Shown here: in pieces, positions 1-8,981 of the stretch
How the letters are laid out: the number at the start of each line of letters is the position of its first letter
How positions within the stretch are numbered: the first letter of the stretch is position 1
Origin: a virus
Virus record (IMG/VR): IMGVR_UViG_3300046167_000979
Span: 1 to 39,536 of that record
Reading direction: 5' to 3' (one strand)
DNA: 39,536 nt
Notes under the pieces: generated by a model
Databases searched by the model: none
What the model saw: only the letters and a program-made list of their open reading frames with translations
What the model was told of the DNA's origin: nothing
Position numbers and translations under genes: made by a program

Positions 1-3000
1 ATGAAAAAAGGATTATTAACCGTTTTGCTTGCCTCACTAGTTTTAGTAGGTTGTCAAAACTACGATGATCAATTTGATGACTTAAACGCTCAAATTAGCG
101 CTTTAAAATCACAAGTTGATGGTTTATCTTCTTTATCAGGTCAAGTATCTTCACTATCTGGGACTATTAGTGGTCTTTCAAGTGGTGTTGCTGCTGCTCA
201 AGCTGCTGCTACTGCTGCAGGCGCATCTGCTGATGCTGCTACTGCTGCTGCTAACGCTATTGATTTGTCTGGTTTATCTGCTTCACTTGCAACATTGCAA
301 ACAGAAGTTGATGCTGTTCAAGCTTCTTTAGCTACTGCTGCTACTGCTTCTGCTGTAACTGCGTTACAAGCTGAATTAGACGCAATTGAAGCTGATTTAG
401 ATGATTTACTTGCTACTTCTAACATTTACTCTACGGATGTATCTGTTACAAATGCTACAACATTAAATGCTGCATTAGCGCTTGGAAACAAGCTTAATGT
501 TCTTAATGCATCTTTAACAATTACTGGATATTCTGGTATGAGTTATGCTAATGTTCAAACATTAATTGATAGAGTAAACACTACAACTGGTAATATAGTT
601 TATACTGCTGCAAGTTCTCTTGGAACTGAAGTTGTATTTAACAACCTAGTTTCTGCTGCAGACATTACAATGACTCAGCCAGGTGGTTACCATTTTCCAA
701 AACTAGCTAACGCTGGAACTATCGACATGAAGAGTACTTACGAAACACTTGTTACGAGAGTAAACTTCCCTGCACTTACTACTGCAACTGCTGTTCAAAC
801 TGATGCTACTGGTACAGGTATAACTGTTGACTTTACTTACGCTACTAGTGTTAATTTTGCTGCAATGGCAACATCTCCAAGTAGTATAATTTCTATTACT
901 ACGAAAAAAGATGCTGCTTTAGATCTAAGTTCTTGGGTATCGAAAGATTCTTCAGGAAACTATGTATCTGCAACTGTAACTTTAAACGGTCCAGCTTCAT
1001 TTACTAATGGAACTGCTGCAGGTACCTTTGCTTCTACTGGTCTTCCAGGGAACACACTTGGTGCTCACGATGGTACAATAACTCTTGATAATGTTGCAAC
1101 TGCTGCAATTCATAACTTTAGAGGTACTATCGATATTAATGGTGGTGTTAAAAATGTTACTCTTAATAATGTAGTTTCTGCTGATATAGCAGGTGCTATT
1201 GCTATGGAGTCACTTAACGCAACTATGATGAGAGATAACACTCCAGGTCAAAGTGCTGCTGCTCTAGCAAACTTAGATGATGCTGATGATAACACTGCAC
1301 AAGACCTTGCATTTACTTCTACTCACGCAAAATTAGCTTCTGCAACAATTACTGGTAAAACAGGTGATATTACTTTCACGTCTGTTCCATTACTAGCGAC
1401 TGTTGATTTAACAGGTGCTGATGCGTTTACTGTATCTGCTTCAGGTAATGCTTCACTAACTTCATGGACTGATGCTTCTAAAGCTGATGACAGAACATTT
1501 AGTGATAACGATTTAATGACTTCTGTTTCTCTTAGTGCTACTACTAAATTAACTGCTACTAGTGATACTGGTGCTGCAGTTACTGTTAACGGTAACGCTG
1601 AGTTAGTTACTTTAACTATTGGTATGGATGATGTTGATAATCTTACGATTACACAAAACCCTAAGTTAGCTACTATAGCTGGTGCAACTGCACTTACTGA
1701 TAATGGTACTTCAACTACAGTAAATGTAGATATTCACCAAAATGCACTTGTTGCGTCTTCAATTAAAGACACAAAAGAAGCTACAACTATAGCTTCTACT
1801 GCTGTTGGTGGATCTACTGACCTTGGTTCAATCACAACCGCTTCAGGAATTAAAGATCTTGACGCATACTTAGCTGATGCAATTGCTGCAACAGGTACGG
1901 TAAGTGTTTGGTTTGATACTGTAACTAAATTAGAAACTCAAGCTACTTATGGTGGATCTTATACTGATGTAACGGCAAGTTTAGTTGCTCCTACTGCGTG
2001 GGATGACACTACTGCTGCTGCTAATGCTAATAATTTCTCATCACAGTATGAAGGTTACTACGCATATGCATTCGATTTAGAAGGATCAGCTGCTGTAACT
2101 GCAACAACTGGTGCAAGAGCTTCAGAATATAGAACATACGTTTTTGACGTAGGTAGAAATACAGGTGGTGGTACATACGACGACAAGGCATTAGCTACGA
2201 ACGAAGGTATTGTAGTTGCATATGTTGGTGGTACCAAAACTTTTAAGCAAGGTGATACTTATAACGGTTCTACTGTTACTACTGTTGATCAATTAGTTGC
2301 TTATATGAACGCTGATACAGTACTTGATGCTGCTGGTGTTGATATTATTTCTGATAGAACAGGATTTGAGAAAACTCTAGTAACGTTAAACTTTACTCAG
2401 TCTGCACAGTCTGGTAATGCAACTGTTGCTGGTACTATTTCTGATTCTGCTGCTAAGAAGATAACTTATTCTGTAACTGACGATAATGGAACTTACATTG
2501 AGTTTAATGATGCTACTGCTGATAACCAAACAACTGCTACTCTTGTAGACGGTATTAAAGCTGGTTTAAGTGCATTAGCTGAATTTGACGCTGTTGATAG
2601 TAGTGTTGATCAAACATTAATAGTTACTAGATCTGTATCTGGTGGTACTGTTACTGATAGATCACCTATTGGAATTGCAATTAACGTTCAACCAGTAATT
2701 GATGCTGCAATGGTTAGCACAACTGCTGGTCTTTTAGGTAATGACCAGATGAATTATTCTGCTCATGTATCTAATACTGCTGCAATTGCTAGTGGTTATG
2801 TTGGATTTACAGTTACTGAAAGACAATTAAATGGATTTAGAGTTACGTTGAAAAACAGTGGTTCAGGTGCATTTACTGCTGCAGTTTCTGTATACGCTGC
2901 TACTGTATCTAATACAGCTATTTTAACTGCAGGTACTACTTCACATGCAAGTGGTCACCTTCAAGATCTAGATGCAACTAATGCTCCAACATTTGCTAAT

Positions 3001-3111
3001 GACGCAAATATTGGTACTTATATGACTGCATTTACAGAAATTACTGCAGGTACAACATCAACAACAACTGCTGCTGTTACTGCCGTATCTACTAACAGAA
3101 CTGGATGGTAA
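1..3111 (+). CDS. Large surface lipoprotein, coiled coil plus repetitive beta-rich body
   Basis: The first 17 residues form a lipoprotein signal peptide: MKK, a hydrophobic run, then a lipobox ending VGC, so Cys18 should be lipidated and the protein membrane anchored. Residues about 25-140 are heptad-like and Ala/Ser/Leu rich, a probable coiled-coil stalk. The remaining ~890 residues are rich in Thr, Ala, Asn, Asp and Val with short alternating hydrophobic strands and no Cys, as in beta-solenoid surface proteins. I see no catalytic motif. Codons ending in T or A dominate (GCT, ACT, GTT), unlike the phage genes to the right. The window starts exactly at the ATG, so promoter and upstream context are missing. 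A perfect terminator follows the stop. The N-terminus resembles abundant lipoproteins of marine Bacteroidota as I remember them, unverified. Function is unknown; a surface or S-layer-like role is a guess. Confidence 0.8.
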   Translation: MKKGLLTVLLASLVLVGCQNYDDQFDDLNAQISALKSQVDGLSSLSGQVSSLSGTISGLSSGVAAAQAAATAAGASADAATAAANAIDLSGLSASLATLQTEVDAVQASLATAATASAVTALQAELDAIEADLDDLLATSNIYSTDVSVTNATTLNAALALGNKLNVLNASLTITGYSGMSYANVQTLIDRVNTTTGNIVYTAASSLGTEVVFNNLVSAADITMTQPGGYHFPKLANAGTIDMKSTYETLVTRVNFPALTTATAVQTDATGTGITVDFTYATSVNFAAMATSPSSIISITTKKDAALDLSSWVSKDSSGNYVSATVTLNGPASFTNGTAAGTFASTGLPGNTLGAHDGTITLDNVATAAIHNFRGTIDINGGVKNVTLNNVVSADIAGAIAMESLNATMMRDNTPGQSAAALANLDDADDNTAQDLAFTSTHAKLASATITGKTGDITFTSVPLLATVDLTGADAFTVSASGNASLTSWTDASKADDRTFSDNDLMTSVSLSATTKLTATSDTGAAVTVNGNAELVTLTIGMDDVDNLTITQNPKLATIAGATALTDNGTSTTVNVDIHQNALVASSIKDTKEATTIASTAVGGSTDLGSITTASGIKDLDAYLADAIAATGTVSVWFDTVTKLETQATYGGSYTDVTASLVAPTAWDDTTAAANANNFSSQYEGYYAYAFDLEGSAAVTATTGARASEYRTYVFDVGRNTGGGTYDDKALATNEGIVVAYVGGTKTFKQGDTYNGSTVTTVDQLVAYMNADTVLDAAGVDIISDRTGFEKTLVTLNFTQSAQSGNATVAGTISDSAAKKITYSVTDDNGTYIEFNDATADNQTTATLVDGIKAGLSALAEFDAVDSSVDQTLIVTRSVSGGTVTDRSPIGIAINVQPVIDAAMVSTTAGLLGNDQMNYSAHVSNTAAIASGYVGFTVTERQLNGFRVTLKNSGSGAFTAAVSVYAATVSNTAILTAGTTSHASGHLQDLDATNAPTFANDANIGTYMTAFTEITAGTTSTTTAAVTAVSTNRTGW

Positions 3112-3142
3112 TTACATCTTAATCTATTAGTAAACAAAAATT

Positions 3143-3169
3143 AAGCCTCCTTATTGGAGGCTTTTTTTT
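3143..3169 (+). terminator. Rho-independent terminator after the lipoprotein gene
   Basis: Perfect stem AAGCCTCC / GGAGGCTT with loop TTATT, continuing into a run of eight T. It closes the lipoprotein transcription unit and separates it from the membrane-protein gene at 3183. Confidence 0.93.
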
Positions 3170-3182
3170 ATCTTTATATTTT

Positions 3183-3473
3183 ATGAATATAAGCCCAAAA
3201 AACTTTGTAAGATTATACCTGTTGTTATTTACTCTTTCTATCTACACATATAGGTTTGGAGAAGTTCTAGACAGGGCAACAGTTCAATATCTTACAGTTA
3301 GCATTGTTAATTTCTTAACAATTATATCTATACCTCTTTTTTTTAAAAACTTAAACCTTAAGAAATTAATTAAAGACCCCCTGTTAATTTCATACTCCGG
3401 ATTTTTGTTAATGGCAATACTTTCATTACTAGTTGCCTTAAATAAAGTTGAATCATTAGTCAGAATTAATTAG
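3183..3473 (+). pseudogene. N-terminal fragment of a polytopic membrane protein (O-antigen-ligase-like)
   Basis: The 96 codons encode hydrophobic segments at about residues 10-22, 35-55 and 68-87, separated by short basic loops, the pattern of the N-terminus of a polymerase/O-antigen ligase (Wzy/WaaL-like) protein. Such proteins normally have 10 or more membrane segments and about 400 residues, so this is only a quarter of a gene. The reading frame ends at TAG inside the 18 bases shared with the 3' end of the convergent phage lysozyme gene. The base composition matches the lipoprotein gene to the left and not the phage. I read it as a bacterial gene cut by a junction with phage DNA. The WaaL-like assignment rests on topology and sequence feel only. 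Confidence 0.6.
3456..3473. other. Junction between bacterial-type DNA and phage genome
   Basis: An incomplete plus-strand membrane gene and the minus-strand lysozyme gene overlap by these 18 bases, with an abrupt change of gene content and codon use across them. No direct repeat, tRNA end or integrase marks an attachment site. Either a chimeric assembly join or a genuine recombination end. Confidence 0.6.
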
Positions 3474-3965
3474 TTTTTTAAGCTCTGTGGAAACCTTTTC
3501 CATTCTTTTGCGGATTCCGCGAATGTTTGGATCAGTTTTAGCTCTTCGGTATTCATCATTATCCAAAAACTCCTCGGAGGCTTGCAAGTACTTGCCCTCA
3601 TTGATCAATCTGCGAGTTTCTGGACTTCCTTGAATTGACCCCCTGAAGTGCTCGCTAAATATAGCATCTTTAAGTGGCTCAGGAAATGAGTGAAACTTTG
3701 GCAATAGACTTGAGATATTTTTAGCGCGGATTCGCACATCCTTATCAAGTAATCTTTCTGCCTCCTCTTCGGTAATTAACGCATCTGGGTTTACATCTTC
3801 CCCGTAGTGGCCATAACCAATAGTATAGTGCTTTTCTTTTGGGTCAGGCTTATAAGCATCAAGTCTAAGACCTTCGGCTTGCCTAATAATGCTTTTATAG
3901 CGATTAACAGTCATATCTTCGGCTCGCTTATTGCCGTATTGGGTTTTTGACATATTCTGAGCCAT
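3456..3965 (-). CDS. Phage lysozyme / endolysin (GH24, T4-lysozyme-like)
   Basis: The 169-residue protein should cleave the peptidoglycan N-acetylmuramic acid to N-acetylglucosamine bond. It carries the GH24 signature: catalytic Glu31 in EGLRLDAY, Asp41, and Thr48 in YTIGYGH. This matches the E-D-T spacing of T4 lysozyme approximately. There is no signal peptide, so release would need a holin, or the enzyme may be a virion muramidase. The gene starts two bases after the portal stop and is the last gene of the terminase-portal operon. Its 3' end lies on the junction with non-phage DNA, so the last few residues (LKKLINSD) may not be native. The usual family length is about 150-170 residues, so little if anything is missing. 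Confidence 0.88.
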   Translation of the reverse strand: MAQNMSKTQYGNKRAEDMTVNRYKSIIRQAEGLRLDAYKPDPKEKHYTIGYGHYGEDVNPDALITEEEAERLLDKDVRIRAKNISSLLPKFHSFPEPLKDAIFSEHFRGSIQGSPETRRLINEGKYLQASEEFLDNDEYRRAKTDPNIRGIRKRMEKVSTELKKLINSD

Positions 3966-3967
3966 AA

Positions 3968-6073
3968 TTATTTCTGATTCATTGTCTGAGTGTTCATCTC
4001 ACCCATTTGGGCTGGGTTAGTACCAATCTTACCAATTTCAGCATTTTGTTGCTGTTGAATCTGGAAGTTGTACTGCTGGGCATATTTTTCAAGGCGAGCC
4101 TTGAATGCCTCGTCGCTTTGCAGACGCTGACCAACATCAGGTTGTTGAGCATATTGTTGAATTGCTTGAAGTGCAACTTGAGCACCGTTTGGTCTTGCTG
4201 GAACCTCAATACCAGCATAGATTTTGGATAAGTCATTCGTAATTTCCTCACGAATATCTTTTTGTGCATCCTCCTGTGGCTTAATAATAGAATCAGCCAT
4301 AATTGGGTCAATTGCATTGGCGGAAACCTCAAGCAGCTGGTCAATACTCAACCGACCATTGCGATCCATTTGGGATAACTGCAATAATTGCTGCAATTTC
4401 TTTTCTTGTGTCTCTGGATCATTGTTAAGTACGTCATACGATATGATAATATCATAATCCTCACTTGGATCACCCTTCTGAAGAACTTGAGGATTTGATT
4501 CTCCATAAATCTTGAAGAACAACTCATCAGGCCCAAAACGCTGGAAGCACTTAAATGCCAACTTAAGAACCTCGGCTGAGTGACTAAGGAACTTATCAAC
4601 AAAGAACTGTAGCCTGTTCTGGGATATTTGAGATTCATCCAATCCGCAAAGTCGGTTAGCTTGCTCCTCAAGGGTAGTCTCAATTTCAATGGATCCACTT
4701 GGTGCGGGCGGAGAAGGAGCGAACTCAATGTCCCCCTTGCGACGATAAGGAATGAATCGGCCAGGGCCGTACTCAAGCGGTGCTTGCCCCTTGGGGTGCA
4801 TTAATGGCGGAAGGGTAGCCCAGCTGTTTCGGTCAATCCGAGAGTCGCGTTCAATCTTAACCTGATTCTGAATCCCGCGAAGCAAAGCAGGCAAAGAATT
4901 AACATCATATAGGCGTTTTGAGTCCTCTGATAATTTAGTTACTACAACTGGGTAGTCGTCATAACCATTCATTAACTCAAATTTAGCATAAGGCGTAACA
5001 ATTGAATCATCATCCAGATCCTTGTGGAAGATGGTTTCGTAGATTCCCTCTGCTCCATCCTCATCAATTAGTCGCTGATAGCCATGAACAATCTCAATTA
5101 GGTCTTCAGCATTTGTAAATGAGTCAGAAATTACACCATTGTTGTAGCTAATGGCTGAACTGTCGTGCTCAATGGAGCTCGCTCGTACGCCCTTATAGTG
5201 ATCAATTACATAATCAACAAAATCCTCATTCCACCCATCTGTCATAACCTTGTTTTCTAGCTCTTGAGGAGTATAGAATGTCCGCCAGAAGCAGTAAGGT
5301 GCTCGCTGAGGATCAGTAACATAAGTAGGGAATAAGAAATCACCATCAGGGGCCAGTGTTTTAACCTCTGGAGAATCAACCTGACGGCGAATAACTGGAA
5401 ATTCTGCTTCACCAGTTTCTCGCAAGTCTGAGATCGCTTGTCGGGCCTTCTTTTCGGTTAGACCCTCAAATGCCAACATTAAAGTTTGCATAACCTCTTC
5501 GTCCGCATACCCAGATCGGAACATCTCCATTGCTTCTGGGGTTCGCCCAGCAATCTGAGAAATGTTTAGCTTTTGAATAAAGCGACGATCTTCACGATGC
5601 CACCCGACATAGGTAATTAAAATCCCGCGCTCAAGTAAGTAATTCGCGCCGAGCTCCATTTCCCGTTTGAAGCGAGGAATGTATCCAGATGAGGCCATCC
5701 ACTTCATAAACGACGAAATCATTTTAGCTCGCCCAAGGTGAGCCATTGAAGATGGAAACGCTTTAATGTTGGCTCTAGAGAGCGTAGAGATAAAGAGGGA
5801 TACTAATCGTCCAATTCGTTCATCAATAACGTGGCTCTCCATATCGGAAGCACCCTCCCAAGGAAATGCATCAGCACCGTGCTTTCGCAGATCGTTACTT
5901 TTCCCAGCCCAAAAATTTCGTCGGTCATCATAAGACGATCGGCACATATCAAAAAATGACGATAGGTCAGAAACTGTTTGCTCGTATGCACCCCTTAGAG
6001 TGCGAACATCTGGTTTCTTTGATAAATAGGTCAACTGTTTAGTTGAGTTGTTTTCTTCTGTAATTTCTTCCAT
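3968..6073 (-). CDS. Portal protein
   Basis: The 701-residue protein is predicted to form the dodecameric ring at one capsid vertex through which DNA enters and leaves. Its length, its place just after terminase, its acidic and Gln-rich C-terminus, and segments such as the Trp-rich FPWEGASDMESHVID stretch (about residues 70-85) fit the large portal proteins of podovirus-like phages. There is no catalytic motif. The N-terminus (MEEITEENN) follows a 71-base gap after the gene at 6145, and the start has no clear Shine-Dalgarno. The last ~70 residues are Gln/Asn rich (QQYAQQ, QQQQNAE) and may be a flexible tail. Homology is inferred from order and composition; a profile search against portal families would settle it. 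Confidence 0.82.
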   Translation of the reverse strand: MEEITEENNSTKQLTYLSKKPDVRTLRGAYEQTVSDLSSFFDMCRSSYDDRRNFWAGKSNDLRKHGADAFPWEGASDMESHVIDERIGRLVSLFISTLSRANIKAFPSSMAHLGRAKMISSFMKWMASSGYIPRFKREMELGANYLLERGILITYVGWHREDRRFIQKLNISQIAGRTPEAMEMFRSGYADEEVMQTLMLAFEGLTEKKARQAISDLRETGEAEFPVIRRQVDSPEVKTLAPDGDFLFPTYVTDPQRAPYCFWRTFYTPQELENKVMTDGWNEDFVDYVIDHYKGVRASSIEHDSSAISYNNGVISDSFTNAEDLIEIVHGYQRLIDEDGAEGIYETIFHKDLDDDSIVTPYAKFELMNGYDDYPVVVTKLSEDSKRLYDVNSLPALLRGIQNQVKIERDSRIDRNSWATLPPLMHPKGQAPLEYGPGRFIPYRRKGDIEFAPSPPAPSGSIEIETTLEEQANRLCGLDESQISQNRLQFFVDKFLSHSAEVLKLAFKCFQRFGPDELFFKIYGESNPQVLQKGDPSEDYDIIISYDVLNNDPETQEKKLQQLLQLSQMDRNGRLSIDQLLEVSANAIDPIMADSIIKPQEDAQKDIREEITNDLSKIYAGIEVPARPNGAQVALQAIQQYAQQPDVGQRLQSDEAFKARLEKYAQQYNFQIQQQQNAEIGKIGTNPAQMGEMNTQTMNQK

Positions 6074-6144
6074 AATGTCAAAGTAACACTAATTCTAGCA
6101 TAGAGAGCAAGACCTTGAGGGTCAGTTCAAATATCTCTTCCATA

Positions 6145-6516
6145 TTATAAATCTTGTGGGCGAATGTATGAAAATCTGGGTTCTGCACCCGAATTATCCG
6201 CCTTTACATAAATAGTTTTTAGCAAAAACCCCTTTTGGTTTCTATTTCTTAGCTTTACTGGCACTGTCTTCCCCAGTTCTTTGATGTATGTTACTACAAA
6301 CATTGGGTTTGGTGCTAATCGGACTACCTTACCCCTGTAAATAACGGGTAATGGTACATAATTATCAAATATGTCCTGACCTGCTTCACTGATCCAAGTG
6401 TTTTTGCCCTTACCGCTTACCATATCTTCATCAAGATTGTGGTATACGATCTTTTGAGCTTCCTCAAAATCAATGTTGAACTCCTCTGCAATATCTTTTA
6501 AACGCTTTTTAGCCAT
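6145..6516 (-). CDS. Unknown 123-aa protein between terminase and portal
   Basis: The start codon overlaps the terminase large-subunit stop as TAATG, so translation is probably coupled. The first ~30 residues (MAKKRLKDIAEEFNIDFEEAQK) look like a small helical module, similar in style to the IF2 N-terminal mini-domain or a winged-helix fragment. The remainder is mixed strand with many basic residues and one conserved-looking KTVPVKLRNR stretch. I do not recognise the family. Its position suggests a role in packaging or head assembly, but nothing in the sequence proves that. Confidence 0.75.
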   Translation of the reverse strand: MAKKRLKDIAEEFNIDFEEAQKIVYHNLDEDMVSGKGKNTWISEAGQDIFDNYVPLPVIYRGKVVRLAPNPMFVVTYIKELGKTVPVKLRNRNQKGFLLKTIYVKADNSGAEPRFSYIRPQDL

Positions 6517-8174
6517 TAGTAACCTCCTGCTCCTACTTTTGTAACCTTTAGTGAATCACCAGAGACGAAATCAGGGCCGCTCCCATCATTTGCCATACGC
6601 AAATAACGGATCAAATCAAAGAAGTCCTTTAGGGCCTCGTCATTCTTCCCCTCTGAATTATAATTAATTAAACTATCAATTAAATTGCCGCATGACTGGT
6701 GAATGTAGCACCTTGGCATATTGGCATAATCAATAGTTCCGTCTGGATTGTAATCAAACCACTCATCTAGTGCAATGACACCATCTCTCTCCTGCTTCCC
6801 GCTAGATGGAACAAAGTACATTCCCTTGTCAGCAAACGAATGAAACAAATCTTCATTGTTCTCATTCTCCCTAGCAAAATATCTTGAGTCCCCAATTCTT
6901 TCAAATGGGTAAATACCCTCTTCTCTTTCTATTTCTTTAAATAGTTCAGCATACCCAGCTACATCATAGCCAATCTTTCTGGCTGCTGGCCCATACTTCC
7001 ATTTGGGATCTCCGAATGTAGCCCACTCACCATAGCTATCCCTATCAGGCCACTCCCTCTTTATGTAAACGCGGCCATCCCTAGATACAGCCGCCCAAAG
7101 AGCAACAAAGTTACGAGCCCCAGCTGGGTCAACAACTTGATATATTGTGTAGTTGTTTGGGTTTGTAATATCAGGGAACTTCATTCCGTACTTGTTTGGC
7201 TCATCACCCAAAACATTTACATTTGTACTGAATAAAGGAATCAGAGAGGTCATACTACGGACTGGGTAGCCGTAAGCACGACAAAGGATCTGATCCTCTG
7301 GGGAGTTCATCAAATCCTTCTTAATCCGTTCGTAACCCCCGAATTGGTTCTCATCTGAGTGAAGATAAACAATACCAGCGTTTCTCTGCGGAGAATGCTG
7401 AACAACTGGCAATGGCTTATTCTTAAGAAGCTCAGCCTTTCTGGTCTTTAGCGTTTCTGCCCCCTTTAGGTAGTCAGCAACAAATGGGGTATAGCCGTGA
7501 ATCGGAGTAAATCCGATAACCATCTTTGAGTTTCTGGTAGCTAATCGGAACCTAAGCGTATTTACTAGTGCTGAATCACCTAAGTATTCATCAAGCCAAG
7601 CACCTACATTTAGGCTTTCTGGGTTTTTGAAACCGAACTCAAACCCCTCAAGGATTGTGGCATTGTTACTGAACTGCGTATATGTCTTGAAGTCAACACG
7701 GGTTCTGGTATCGGGGAAGATGAATGACTTAGCAGTAAAGCCATTCTGCATGGAGAAGTTGATGTACCCTTCAATTCCCTTGGTTTTCTTTTTGAACTCC
7801 TTGGGCATCATTTCCCATATTGCGGATTGCTGAACCTTGATGGATGTGTCCTCATTTTGACTAAAACAGACAATATGCCCGTCCCTGCTGTTAGTAACCG
7901 CCTCCATAACCATTTTAGCACAACCAGTGGTTTTACCGCTTCTGTTTCCCCCCAATACCAGAACTTCGTCGTATTTCTCTAAAGATTCTCGCATTCTTGA
8001 CCATCCATCCAAATCAAAGCCATAGCGCAAAGGATCTTCCTCAGCGGCTTTAATTCTACCCTCGTGAGCCTCGTGAAGACTCGCCAATAGGCTTGGGTCA
8101 CTCTCACCAAGAAGGATTATCTCCTCGTCAGTAGGTGGCCTAACAATTGGATGATCTGTGAACTCTAGTGCCAC
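6516..8174 (-). CDS. terL: Terminase large subunit
   Basis: This 552-residue protein is the packaging motor ATPase and nuclease. Walker A is GGNRSGKTT at residues 75-83, and the Walker B/catalytic region is VGAWLDEYL near residue 191. The C-terminal RNase-H-like nuclease starts around residue 347 with VVDPAGARNF, giving the first acidic residue. Further acidic residues are expected around YDVAGYAEL and the C-terminal 150 residues. The start is GTG, overlapping the upstream TAG stop (TAGTG), and no better start lies downstream before the Walker box. It sits in a coupled operon of small subunit, an 81-aa gene, this gene, then the 123-aa gene and portal. Size and domain order are those of a normal, intact terminase. 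Confidence 0.95.
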   Translation of the reverse strand: MALEFTDHPIVRPPTDEEIILLGESDPSLLASLHEAHEGRIKAAEEDPLRYGFDLDGWSRMRESLEKYDEVLVLGGNRSGKTTGCAKMVMEAVTNSRDGHIVCFSQNEDTSIKVQQSAIWEMMPKEFKKKTKGIEGYINFSMQNGFTAKSFIFPDTRTRVDFKTYTQFSNNATILEGFEFGFKNPESLNVGAWLDEYLGDSALVNTLRFRLATRNSKMVIGFTPIHGYTPFVADYLKGAETLKTRKAELLKNKPLPVVQHSPQRNAGIVYLHSDENQFGGYERIKKDLMNSPEDQILCRAYGYPVRSMTSLIPLFSTNVNVLGDEPNKYGMKFPDITNPNNYTIYQVVDPAGARNFVALWAAVSRDGRVYIKREWPDRDSYGEWATFGDPKWKYGPAARKIGYDVAGYAELFKEIEREEGIYPFERIGDSRYFARENENNEDLFHSFADKGMYFVPSSGKQERDGVIALDEWFDYNPDGTIDYANMPRCYIHQSCGNLIDSLINYNSEGKNDEALKDFFDLIRYLRMANDGSGPDFVSGDSLKVTKVGAGGY

Positions 8175-8419
8175 TAATAGTCCAAAATCTCCTCTCGGCC
8201 ATTATCAAATTCATCCACCATTGATTCAATATCAATGATTGCTGCTTTGACCTCATCCTTGTCTCGGCACTCATCCAGTGCCTTAGAGAGAAGCATTTCG
8301 CCAATAAGAGGATTACTTACCTCGTATTGAATCTCCTCATCATCATTATTCATAATTACAATAGCAAAGTTCTCGTAGTCCTTGGCTAGTTGTTTGACTG
8401 TTTTATCTAGTTTACTCAT
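8174..8419 (-). CDS. Unknown acidic 81-aa protein between the terminase genes
   Basis: The gene begins eight bases inside the terminase small-subunit gene and ends overlapping the GTG of terL, so it is translationally coupled on both sides. The product is acidic (runs such as NNDDEE and the EFDNGREE tail) and predicted mostly helical, with no Cys and no motif that I recognise. It could be an accessory factor of the packaging motor. The tight overlaps on both sides are the best evidence that it is real. Confidence 0.75.
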   Translation of the reverse strand: MSKLDKTVKQLAKDYENFAIVIMNNDDEEIQYEVSNPLIGEMLLSKALDECRDKDEVKAAIIDIESMVDEFDNGREEILDY

Positions 8420-8981
8420 TGTTAATATCCATTATTTCGGGTTCTTGTACTTGCTTTAACTTAGCAATGCGATCTTTCGCAGCCCTTATTGTATCATCAT
8501 AGTCTTGCTGCGTTATTACCTTCCTGTCTTCGGTTATATTTGTGGCCTCTCCGCGAGCAGTTAAAGCCTCTCTAGCCGCATTGGCTTTAGCTATTGAAAG
8601 CTCTTTAAGATCGCGGAACGAAATACTCATTTCTGGGTCATTTTCCATCTTGTCCCGAACCTTATCAATTAAGTCCTCTTCTAGAGAGCTTAGATTTAGG
8701 TAATTCTTAGAAGCTAATCTTCCACTAAGTTCCCTGAATTTACCCATAGCGTCAGCATAATCAGACAGTACGCTTATAACAGTCTCCCTTGAGAACCCGT
8801 ATTTTCTTACAATCTTAGTCTGGGAGCTACCAGTGCTAAATAAATACAGTATCTGAGCAACCTTTTCGGGCGCATAACGGCTTAAACTCTTAATCTGACT
8901 AGCCTCTTTGATGGATTGGACACGCTGAATCTCTTCTGAGATCTTTTCCATCAATAATTCTTTGGCATTATTTTCTTCCAT
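8412..8981 (-). CDS. terS: Putative terminase small subunit
   Basis: A 189-residue, mostly helical protein directly upstream of the terminase block. Residues about 52-75 (SSQTKIVRKYGFSRETVISV) form a helix-turn-helix, as expected for the DNA-recognition domain of a small terminase. The remainder is helical and charged, with a likely oligomerisation segment at about 95-140 and a coiled C-terminus. It is the first gene of the minus-strand packaging operon and is divergent from the early genes across a 500-base control region. The identification rests on the helix-turn-helix, length and position next to terL; a DNA-binding regulator is the alternative. Confidence 0.75.
   Translation of the reverse strand: MEENNAKELLMEKISEEIQRVQSIKEASQIKSLSRYAPEKVAQILYLFSTGSSQTKIVRKYGFSRETVISVLSDYADAMGKFRELSGRLASKNYLNLSSLEEDLIDKVRDKMENDPEMSISFRDLKELSIAKANAAREALTARGEATNITEDRKVITQQDYDDTIRAAKDRIAKLKQVQEPEIMDINNE

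Noticed and set aside
6078-6143. 21-codon frame between the 123-aa gene and the portal
   Set aside because: It fits the gap neatly (MEEIFELTLKVLLSMLELVLL split over two halves), but there is no ribosome-binding site or motif, and frames this short are common by chance.
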